From CAYNEO01 sp964396245 (GTDB lineage: Bacteria > Zixibacteria > MSB-5A5 > GN15 > FEB-12): DNA of 5,030 nucleotides. Numbering within the stretch: position 1 is the first letter of the stretch; each line of letters begins with the position of its first letter. The DNA is taken from assembly GCA_964396245.1 (NCBI GenBank), contig CAYNEO010000091.1:1-5030 (forward strand). The letters are read 5' to 3'. The notes beneath the pieces are model-generated. The model saw only the letters and a program-made list of their open reading frames with translations, was not told the origin of the DNA and searched no databases. Position numbers and translations under genes: made by a program. This document shows, one piece after another, positions 1 through 4,975 of the stretch.

Positions 1-120
1 ACCCGCCTCTATATTAATACCGTCCGCACTCGGAATCACCTCCGGTTCAGGGGCAAATTTGCGGCGCAAGACAGCCCTTGCGGGCTCCCCACCTCCAGTT
101 GCTTCATTCAACAATCGATG
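1..120 (-). CDS. Possible edge-truncated coding fragment, unrecognised
   Basis: Read on the minus strand from 120 down to 1, one frame stays open for 40 codons after a TAA (complement of 121-123). It gives a plausible soluble sequence containing GGGEPARAVLRRKF and PEPEVIPSADGINIEAG, and it runs off the left edge. The problems are clear. There is no ATG or GTG start in this frame, only two adjacent TTG codons (complement of 109-114). No Shine-Dalgarno sequence precedes them; the DNA just upstream reads CCTCC on this strand. Forty open codons can also occur by chance, and two plus-strand frames are open here too. It could be the start of a gene lying mostly outside the window, a decayed gene, or part of a dispersed repeat. 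I do not recognise a family. Confidence 0.2.
65..86 (+). repeat. Overlapping GC-rich inverted repeats
   Basis: Two perfect stems share bases. CGCAAG (65-70) pairs with CTTGCG (77-82) around a 6-base loop, and AGCCC (73-77) pairs with GGGCT (82-86) around a TTGC loop. They cannot both form fully. No T-run follows on either strand, so this is not a standard intrinsic terminator. Whether it has any role in the transcript is unknown. Confidence 0.35.
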
Positions 121-225
121 TTACTTTGACTTAAGTAAGTAGGAGGCGGAGGACCGTAATCGGAGAAGTGCGGGCGGAGACTAATCGGTGCAGCCAGATG
201 GATCAGGGGAAGATGGTTTCGTGTT

Positions 226-231
226 GGGAGG
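226..231 (+). promoter_or_regulatory. Ribosome binding site deciding an ATG start
   Basis: GGGAGG lies just upstream of the ATG at 236, with four bases between the GGAGG core and the start codon. An in-frame GTG at 188 would add 16 residues (a polar, Gly/Asp-rich stretch) but has only a weaker GGCGGAG upstream. The ATG also places the first hydrophobic segment near the N-terminus, so 236 is preferred. Confidence 0.6.
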
Positions 232-235
232 AGCT

Positions 236-487
236 ATGGAGTTGATCAATGATATTGCTGGGTATATTCTTGTAGCTGCAATTCTCGGGTACTGGTTTTC
301 GGCGTTGGTCATTTTCGGAAATGCGATAGGGAAACATGGGGCGATCGTCTTTCTAGCATTGCCTATATTGGGACCATTTGCGCTTTACTTCGGGATTAAA
401 AAGTGGCAAGATAATCGCTACCCAACAATCATCATGATCTTGTCAGCGCCGGTCGGCTTTGTCGCTCTTGTCTTGACGTTAGCATAG
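236..487 (+). CDS. Small three-segment membrane protein, unrecognised
   Basis: The product is 83 residues from the ATG at 236, or 99 if the in-frame GTG at 188 is used. It has three hydrophobic stretches at about residues 7-27, 36-54 and 64-82. They are separated by short loops carrying positive charge (K33-H34, and K55, K56, R61), which suggests an inner-membrane protein with alternating topology. The first two segments contain Gly, Pro and aromatic residues (Y19-W20, P43, P47), and the protein ends LVLTLA directly at TAG. I see no catalytic motif and cannot name a family. It looks less G+C-rich in third codon positions than the large gene at 1300. It converges with the minus-strand gene ending at 582, and the 94 bases between them show no clear terminator. 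Open frame, start signal and membrane pattern together make it likely to be real; its function is unknown. Confidence 0.55.
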   Translation: MELINDIAGYILVAAILGYWFSALVIFGNAIGKHGAIVFLALPILGPFALYFGIKKWQDNRYPTIIMILSAPVGFVALVLTLA

Positions 488-581
488 CCGAGCCGTAAGA
501 ACTCCCAATGGCCCTTCGCTAGTCTCTGTTCATTACGTGGCACCCCGCTGCTATCTGCTGTTCAGGAATTCCGTGTTAGGT

Positions 582-914
582 TTAATCGGTATCAGTAGAT
601 TCGCCCCAACCCATTTGATCCCATGCGTAGCCCCACTCGTCCCACCGCCGAAGGAGATCCTCCGCTATAGCTTCCGCCCTCTGCCTTTGATCCCCGTTCA
701 TCGGGGCCAACCAAGTCTCTTGCAGCCAGTCGCGTAACGCATCACCGGTGAGTCGTGGTGATGCTTTGACGTCGAAGCAGTTGCCTTCGTATGCTAACTT
801 GAAGAGCCGAAAAAAATCCATCTTATAAGGTTCTTGACCGAGATACCCACGGTGCTGGACTAAATGCTGATTCAGCAATTCACGCAGCTTATCACGTATC
901 CGTTCACCCTCCAT
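582..914 (-). CDS. Soluble tryptophan-rich 110-residue protein, unrecognised
   Basis: The ATG (complement of 912-914) is preceded by a strong GGGAGGA seven bases away, and the frame ends at TAA (complement of 582-584). The 110-residue product has no signal peptide or membrane segment and is probably cytoplasmic. It looks mostly helical: residues 1-20 are charged and amphipathic, 33-42 (DFFRLFKLAY) form an aromatic helix, and 56-69 and 75-94 look like two further amphipathic helices. Six of its 110 residues are Trp (63, 68, 91, 94, 98, 103), clustered in the C-terminal half, which ends in an acidic tail (ESTDTD). There is a single Cys at 46. I recognise no domain and no active-site pattern. 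It is divergent from the large surface-protein gene and convergent with the small membrane protein, so it appears to be transcribed alone. The start signal makes it a credible gene; the role is not inferable. Confidence 0.65.
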   Translation of the reverse strand: MEGERIRDKLRELLNQHLVQHRGYLGQEPYKMDFFRLFKLAYEGNCFDVKASPRLTGDALRDWLQETWLAPMNGDQRQRAEAIAEDLLRRWDEWGYAWDQMGWGESTDTD

Positions 915-920
915 CGTGTA

Positions 921-927
921 TCCTCCC
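921..927 (-). promoter_or_regulatory. Ribosome binding site of the 582-914 gene
   Basis: On the minus strand this reads GGGAGGA and is followed after 'tacacg'-type spacing by the ATG at 914. The GGAGG core to start spacing is near ideal and supports both the strand and the start. Confidence 0.65.
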
Positions 928-966
928 TTCTTTTGCGGTCTTTATCCCATAATGGTTGCAAATTCA

Positions 967-995
967 AGAGTAAGTTTCAATGCCCAGTTAGTCAA
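967..995 (-). promoter_or_regulatory. Candidate sigma70-type promoter for the 582-914 gene
   Basis: On the minus strand TTGACT (complement of 990-995) is followed after 17 bases by TACTCT (complement of 967-972). The -35 matches five of six consensus positions. The -10 matches only three, though these are the conserved first, second and last bases. It would give a leader of roughly 45-50 bases. Weak on its own; placement and spacing are right. Confidence 0.27.
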
Positions 996-1122
996 GGAGA
1001 AAGCGATACGAAATCAATACCTATGTGAGATGACCGGACCCAAAACACTAAGTATCGTCCAGTCACACCATTCACACAGTCGTCCTAACGCAATCTGGGT
1101 GGGTGCCGAGCTTCTTGCGCTG

Positions 1123-1130
1123 CCCCCCCC
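1123..1130 (+). repeat. Homopolymer run of eight C
   Basis: An uninterrupted C8 is followed by ACTT and then C5, making a strongly strand-asymmetric pyrimidine block just upstream of the candidate promoter for the large gene. Such runs are prone to slippage in replication and in sequencing. Confidence 0.9.
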
Positions 1131-1139
1131 ACTTCCCCC

Positions 1140-1167
1140 TTGCAAACCGGACAAAATTACCTATATT
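1140..1167 (+). promoter_or_regulatory. Candidate sigma70-type promoter for the large surface-protein gene
   Basis: TTGCAA (1140-1145) and TATATT (1162-1167) are separated by 16 bases. The -35 matches four of six and the -10 five of six consensus positions, and the spacer is A/T-rich. This would give a leader of about 125 bases containing the two GGGCGTGCC repeats. It is the best promoter-like match I see upstream of 1300, but promoter consensus in this kind of organism is not known to me. Confidence 0.35.
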
Positions 1168-1178
1168 ACAAAAGTAAC

Positions 1179-1262
1179 ACAGGGGCGTGCCTGTCCAGAT
1201 TGTAACCGCCCGACACCTCCGATTGCCTACCGACCTCCCCGCGTCGTAAGGGCGTGCCCGAC
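1179..1262 (+). repeat. Paired GGGCGTGCC repeats with hairpins in the leader
   Basis: GGGCGTGCC occurs at 1183-1191 and again at 1250-1258, 67 bases apart in the same orientation. Each copy is close to palindromic and lies in a small hairpin: ACAGG (1179-1183) with CCTGT (1190-1194), and GGG (1250-1252) with CCC (1257-1259), extended by GTC/GAC outside a bulge. Both are followed by similar bases (TGTCC and CGACA). This could be a regulator-binding pair, leader structure, or the two ends of a short dispersed intergenic repeat. Confidence 0.35.
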
Positions 1263-1289
1263 AGTTTTCTAAGTCTCATATCCACTACC

Positions 1290-1295
1290 GGAGGG
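1290..1295 (+). promoter_or_regulatory. Ribosome binding site of the large surface-protein gene
   Basis: GGAGGG precedes the ATG at 1300, with five bases between the GGAGG core and the start. Two other in-frame ATG codons at 1312 and 1318 lack such a site, so 1300 is the chosen start. Confidence 0.7.
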
Positions 1296-1299
1296 TGCT

Positions 1300-1380
1300 A
1301 TGGTGTCTCGAATGACTATGCTCAAGGGGTGTGTGGTTCTGACTGTGATCATCCTGCTTTCGACAGGGATCGCGTTCGGC
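1300..1380 (+). other. Signal peptide of the large surface protein
   Basis: Residues 1-27 have a short basic n-region (R4, K9), a hydrophobic core (VVLTVIILL) and a small-residue end TGIAFG before Q28. Cleavage after G27 satisfies the -3/-1 rule with Ala at -3 and Gly at -1. The mature protein would begin QGPQVISVDP, immediately before the first Ig-like domain. Confidence 0.85.
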
Positions 1381-4300
1381 CAGGGACCGCAGGTGATCAG
1401 CGTTGACCCGGCGCAAAATGCGCTCGACGTACAGCAAACAACCGATGTAGTGGGGGAGTTTGATACGGCGCTCGACCCGGCCACGGTCGATTCGCTTGGA
1501 ATAATACTGTTCGGCAATCTCGGCGGGCGGGCGCCGGGTACGATCACATACAGCGACGCCGGCGGGCAGTATCTCGTCACATTCGACCGGAGCGGTCCGT
1601 TTCTGATCGGGGAACAAGTGCAGGCGGTACTGACTGCCCAGATTCATGCCGGCAACACTGACCATCTGCCGATCGATCCCTACACCTGGCAGTTTCGAGT
1701 ACAGGCAGTCGGCGGGACGGGTACGTTCACCGACAAGACCTATTACTATGTGCCTGACGTTTCGTACGTGCTGACCTCAGCCGATTTCGATAATGACAAC
1801 GATATCGACCTGGCCATCGCGACCAAGGGGTTGAATATGTTCGGTGTCTCACGCAGCAATGGGGACGGCACGTTCGTTGGATACCAGGGCATCCACACGA
1901 TGTCCTATCCAACGGTGATCAACACGGCCGATCTGAACAATGACGGTCATGTCGATGTGATTGTCGGTAGCGTTTCACTTGATTCTATAGCGGTGACACT
2001 CAATAGAGGGTACGGGTGGCCAACGTTTGATGGGTCGTACACGGCTGTCCACGTGCAGAATATCTCTCCGTATGAAATCGAAGCGGCCGATATGGATGCC
2101 GACGGGGACCTCGACTTGCTGGCCGCCGGCGGATATGGATCGGACAGCGTTATCATATGCTGGAATGACGGCTCAGGTTCGTTTCCCGAACCGCATACAT
2201 ACTACCCAACCGGCGGCGACACGCCGGTGGCGGCCAAGGCGGCCGATGTCGACAATGACGGCGACCTGGACGTGGTTGCTGTGCATGGCTTTTCTGACAA
2301 CGTCGCGGTCCTGATTAATACCGGGGGAACCCTGGGTGCTCCGACTCTATACCCGCTGCCGGAGGCCGGACTGTCACTGGAAGTAGTCGATTTGACCGGC
2401 GACGGCTATGCGGATATGGCAATAGCGCCAACAAACGGAAGCCAGTTGCTTGTTCTACAGAACATTGGCGACGGCACGTTTGCTTCGTACGAAACATACG
2501 AGGGCAACGCCGGTTTCTCCCTGATCAAGACCGGCGACATTGACGGCGATGGTGATCTCGACATTGTGTCGACCCACCAGGGAAGCAAATACATAAGTGT
2601 GTTTACCAACGACGGCGGGACGTTCGACGGTCTCCAGGACTACGGCACGCTCCAGTGGACCGATTTTGTGACGCTGGCCGATTTTGACGGCGACTACGAT
2701 CTCGACCTCGCCTATGCATCGGGATTCATGGATTCCATAGTCGTGATGTTCAACGCGGATATTACTTCCTCGCTCGCCGTCAGCGATGTCGTTCCGGATG
2801 CCAATGCGGTCGACGTTTCGACGTCCACAGAGATATCTGTAGCGTTTACGACTGATATCAACATGAGCACGGTGGACAATTCCAGCCTGATCGTTTACAG
2901 CCCCACCGCGGGAAAATATACATCGACGTATTCATATGATCCTGTCGGCCGCCGAATCACCTGCAGCCTGTCAGAGCCGTTGGCGCCGGGAGACAAAATA
3001 ACGGTGACGGTCACCGAGGGTGTACAAGCGACCAACGGTGATAGAGTCACACACGGGTATTCATGGTCGTTCATGACTGAGACACAGCCGGCGCCGGCGA
3101 CGTCATACCGGCAGGTCGCGTGTAGCACTGCGGTATTAGCGCCCTGGCAGGTGGCCCCGTCCGATATCGACCGAGATCACGACGTCGATCTCGTAACCGC
3201 CGGTTGGGGCAACGCGAACACGGCCGCGCTGCGCAATGATGGTGGGCTGTCGTTTACGGAGCAAACCGCCGATACTACGTGGACGAGTCTCAATAACGTT
3301 TGCAGCGCGGATTTGAACGGTGACGGTTACCCGGACATCGTCGGGTGGACCGAATTTGATATGGACCTTTATCCGTACCCGCTTAGCATACTGATCAATA
3401 ACGGCGATGGGACCTATACGGGTGATACCATATTTCCGTACATAAGTGCTCTCGGTGGAGTTACGGCAGCCGATCTGGACAATGACGGCGATATCGACCT
3501 TGCGGCAAGCGAATACCTTACGCACTCACGGGTCCTCGCTTACTGGAACGATGGCGCGGCCAATTTCACACTGGACACAATTGCCGATTTCGGCCTTGCG
3601 ATTCTCGGCAGACCATACGCCGTTGATTTCAACGGGGACGGACAGGTTGATATCGCGGTGGCAGACGAGTCTGCTACCGGATTTACGGTCTTGTACAACA
3701 ATGGCAGTACGTTCTCGATAGGCGGCAGTTATTCGATGGGCGCGTTTGGGGAGCAACTGCTCTCAGCCGATCTCAATGGCGATCTCTATCCCGATTTCAT
3801 TACAGCCTTGTTGTCCGGGAGTGATAGGGTAAGTGTGCTGCTGTCCGACGGTTCAGGAGGTTTTCTCACGCCTTATGGCTACGCTCTGGGCGGCGGGACT
3901 TTACCGGCTATTGTGACCGGCGACGCGGACGGCGACGGGGATGTCGACGTTACGGTAGCGCGGTATCTCGGAGCGTCAACTTACGGTCTGCAGCACTTGT
4001 TCAATGACGGTACCGGAACCCTGACGATGGGCGATCTTATACAATCCGCCTATACCACACTTACCGGTCTGTGCGGAGCAGACTTCGACAGCGACGGTGA
4101 TCTCGATATGGCGGCAAGCTTGCTCCCGAGTTATCCGGGCGACCCGGACATCCTCATCCTGGCCAACTCGAATTGCCATGACTACGATCACGACGGCTAC
4201 AGCGATCCGGGTTGGCCGGGCGACGAGTGCGCCGAGGATAACTGCCCGCTGCTTTCAAATCCGTTGCAGGAGGATGCCGATGTCGACGGGATTGCAGATG

Positions 4301-4935
4301 CCTGTGAATTCAGCGAGTTCGTACCTTCGGATTCACCAGTCGATATCGGTGCCGGAGTAGAGGTGACGTTGTATACTGCTGGTAACGGCGGGACGGTTGA
4401 TTTGACCGTTACGACCGACGGTCCAACTGTCCCGGGCGGATATAACGTGATTCCTTCAGCGATACCGACGTATTATAACCTGACGAGCGACATCATATCT
4501 GCCGACAGTGTAGCCGTGTGCATCGAGTATAACGATGCCGGGATGACACCGGCCCAGGAAGCACTCGTTGCGCTGTATCACTGGGATGGTGCGGAGTGGA
4601 TTGATATCACAACCAGCCTCGACACCCTCTTGAATGTCGTCTGCGGAACAACAGAAGCGCTGTCACCGTTCATAGTGGCCATTCCCGGCGCCACCTGCTG
4701 CGGGCTGTACAGGGACGGCTACACCGGTAACACCGACTGCAGCACCGACGGAATGTGTACGCTCAGCGATATCACCAAACTGATTGACAACGTCTATATC
4801 TCGCACGCTCCGCTCTGCTGTCCCGAGAACGGGGATGTGGACGGAAGCGGAGAAGCGGACGCGACATTGAGTGACATTACCGGGCTGATCGACCACGTGT
4901 ACATAAGCCACGCGGAAACGGCGGCTTGCCAGTAA
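1300..4935 (+). CDS. Secreted multidomain surface protein: Ig-like/FG-GAP propeller modules with dockerin-like C-terminus
   Basis: The 1211-residue product starts with a Sec signal peptide (R4, K9, hydrophobic 11-24, likely cut after A25-F26-G27). Two SbsA-type Ig-like domains (about 31-136 and 492-594) each precede an FG-GAP/VCBS propeller. The calcium loops, mostly of the form DxDxDGDxD, begin at D162, 211, 264, 316, 364, 413 and 461, and at D622, 671, 725, 776, 824, 875 and 928. Next come a thrombospondin type-3 segment (959-1002, with DNCP and DxDGIxDAC), a beta-rich domain (about 1005-1131, C1074 and C1115) and a Cys-rich dockerin-like pair (1133-1211). FG-GAP propellers and type-3 repeats bind calcium and usually serve adhesion or scaffolding; no enzyme motif is visible. 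Expected location is outside the cytoplasm, held through the dockerin-like tail. I see no LPXTG, PEP-CTERM or lipobox. The ligand is unknown. The gene looks intact and monocistronic. Confidence 0.95.
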   Translation: MVSRMTMLKGCVVLTVIILLSTGIAFGQGPQVISVDPAQNALDVQQTTDVVGEFDTALDPATVDSLGIILFGNLGGRAPGTITYSDAGGQYLVTFDRSGPFLIGEQVQAVLTAQIHAGNTDHLPIDPYTWQFRVQAVGGTGTFTDKTYYYVPDVSYVLTSADFDNDNDIDLAIATKGLNMFGVSRSNGDGTFVGYQGIHTMSYPTVINTADLNNDGHVDVIVGSVSLDSIAVTLNRGYGWPTFDGSYTAVHVQNISPYEIEAADMDADGDLDLLAAGGYGSDSVIICWNDGSGSFPEPHTYYPTGGDTPVAAKAADVDNDGDLDVVAVHGFSDNVAVLINTGGTLGAPTLYPLPEAGLSLEVVDLTGDGYADMAIAPTNGSQLLVLQNIGDGTFASYETYEGNAGFSLIKTGDIDGDGDLDIVSTHQGSKYISVFTNDGGTFDGLQDYGTLQWTDFVTLADFDGDYDLDLAYASGFMDSIVVMFNADITSSLAVSDVVPDANAVDVSTSTEISVAFTTDINMSTVDNSSLIVYSPTAGKYTSTYSYDPVGRRITCSLSEPLAPGDKITVTVTEGVQATNGDRVTHGYSWSFMTETQPAPATSYRQVACSTAVLAPWQVAPSDIDRDHDVDLVTAGWGNANTAALRNDGGLSFTEQTADTTWTSLNNVCSADLNGDGYPDIVGWTEFDMDLYPYPLSILINNGDGTYTGDTIFPYISALGGVTAADLDNDGDIDLAASEYLTHSRVLAYWNDGAANFTLDTIADFGLAILGRPYAVDFNGDGQVDIAVADESATGFTVLYNNGSTFSIGGSYSMGAFGEQLLSADLNGDLYPDFITALLSGSDRVSVLLSDGSGGFLTPYGYALGGGTLPAIVTGDADGDGDVDVTVARYLGASTYGLQHLFNDGTGTLTMGDLIQSAYTTLTGLCGADFDSDGDLDMAASLLPSYPGDPDILILANSNCHDYDHDGYSDPGWPGDECAEDNCPLLSNPLQEDADVDGIADACEFSEFVPSDSPVDIGAGVEVTLYTAGNGGTVDLTVTTDGPTVPGGYNVIPSAIPTYYNLTSDIISADSVAVCIEYNDAGMTPAQEALVALYHWDGAEWIDITTSLDTLLNVVCGTTEALSPFIVAIPGATCCGLYRDGYTGNTDCSTDGMCTLSDITKLIDNVYISHAPLCCPENGDVDGSGEADATLSDITGLIDHVYISHAETAACQ
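1390..2769 (+). repeat. Module 1: Ig-like domain plus 7-motif beta-propeller (residues 31-490)
   Basis: The Ig-like domain opens VISVDPAQNALDV and closes YTWQFRVQA, the usual shape of SbsA-type Ig-like domains. Seven calcium loops follow at 48-53 residue spacing. Loops 1 (DFDNDNDID), 5 (DLTGDGYAD) and 7 (DFDGDYDLD) depart from the ideal motif. The module ends in a hydrophobic strand (SIVVMFNAD). It matches module 2 at an offset of about 460 residues. Confidence 0.8.
2773..4170 (+). repeat. Module 2: Ig-like domain plus 7-motif beta-propeller (residues 492-957)
   Basis: The Ig-like domain opens VSDVVPDANAVDV and closes YSWSFMTE. Seven calcium loops follow at 48-54 residue spacing. Loops 1 (DIDRDHDVD) and 5 (DLNGDLYPD) are the degenerate ones. 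The last strand (DILILANSN) leads straight into the type-3 segment. Divergence from module 1 is high at the protein level, so the duplication is old. Confidence 0.8.
4174..4305 (+). other. Thrombospondin type-3 calcium-binding segment (residues 959-1002)
   Basis: The segment has D961-x-D963-x-D965-G, then E979-D980-N981-C982-P983, N987-P988, Q990 and a closing DADVDGIADAC. This is the bacterial type-3 pattern, with paired cysteines (C959, C977, C982, C1002) and repeated Asp ligands. It forms a calcium-stiffened linker between the second propeller and the C-terminal domains. Confidence 0.75.
4312..4692 (+). other. C-terminal beta-rich domain before the dockerin-like tail (residues 1005-1131)
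   Basis: About 127 residues of alternating hydrophobic and Thr/Ser-rich strands contain VAVCIEYND (C1074), YHWDGAEWIDIT and VVCGTTEALSPFIVA (C1115). The same kind of 'CIxY ... W.DIT ... CG ... LSPF' arrangement occurs near the C-termini of many bacterial surface proteins, as I recall. A disulfide C1074-C1115 is plausible. I know no function for it. Confidence 0.5.
4726..4821 (+). repeat. Dockerin-like repeat 1 (residues 1143-1174)
   Basis: The repeat has an Asp/Asn loop (G1143-N-T-D1146-C1147) and a helix TLSDITKLIDNVYISHA (1154-1170), ending in the C1173-C1174 pair. The layout, a calcium-type loop followed by a helix with an LxxLID-like core, resembles one half of a type I dockerin, but with two extra residues in the loop and cysteines at 1147 and 1153. 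Confidence 0.6.
4831..4929 (+). repeat. Dockerin-like repeat 2 (residues 1178-1210)
   Basis: GDVDGSGEADATLSDIT opens the repeat, with D1179, D1181, S1183, D1187 and D1192 as candidate calcium ligands, followed by the helix TLSDITGLIDHVYISHA. This half is closer to a canonical dockerin loop (GDVNGDGxVxxxD) than repeat 1. It ends at C1210-Q1211, the protein's C-terminus. Confidence 0.6.
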
Positions 4936-4975
4936 TACGGCTGGTGCTGCAGGATCAAATCACGACAAGCGTTGA

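Larger units (their letters stand above)
915..1299. other. Divergent intergenic region, no supported gene
   Basis: These 385 bases separate the minus-strand gene ending its 5' side at 914 from the large plus-strand gene at 1300. Several frames are open here, including a plus-strand one from a GTG at 916. However, that start overlaps the other gene's ribosome binding site region and its product is a low-complexity Pro/Arg/Cys sequence with no family signature. What the region does hold is candidate promoters in both directions, a C8 tract at 1123-1130, and a pair of GGGCGTGCC repeats at 1183-1191 and 1250-1258. The right part (about 1179-1265) is more G+C-rich and hairpin-prone than the A/T-rich stretch before it. 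Confidence 0.6.

Noticed and set aside
126..160. TTGACT (126-131) with CGTAAT (155-160) as a promoter for the small membrane protein
   Set aside because: The spacer is 23 bases, well outside the usual 15-19, and the -10 match is poor.
537..737. Plus-strand open frame of 66 codons opposite the 582-914 gene
   Set aside because: No ribosome binding site, a Pro/Leu/Arg-rich product, and it is antisense to a gene with a strong start signal.
916..1272. Plus-strand open frame of 118 codons starting at GTG in the intergenic region
   Set aside because: Its start lies against the opposite gene's start region, no ribosome binding site precedes it, it spans the candidate promoters, and the product is a Pro/Arg-rich mixture with no domain-like pattern.
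1243..1279. Short minus-strand reading frame starting at the ATG complementary to 1277-1279 (36 codons)
   Set aside because: No ribosome binding site, and the frame runs through the hairpin repeats; the product is short and Arg-rich with no sign of being a protein.
1321..1332. LKGC at residues 8-11 as a lipoprotein lipobox
   Set aside because: A Lys at the -2 position does not fit the lipobox, and the Cys lies at the beginning rather than the end of the hydrophobic core. The cleavage site after A25-F26-G27 fits better.
1285..1665. Minus-strand open frame overlapping the start of the large gene
   Set aside because: It lies antisense to a well-supported coding region with a signal peptide and Ig-like domain; the Arg/His-rich translation is typical of a shadow frame of G+C-rich coding DNA.
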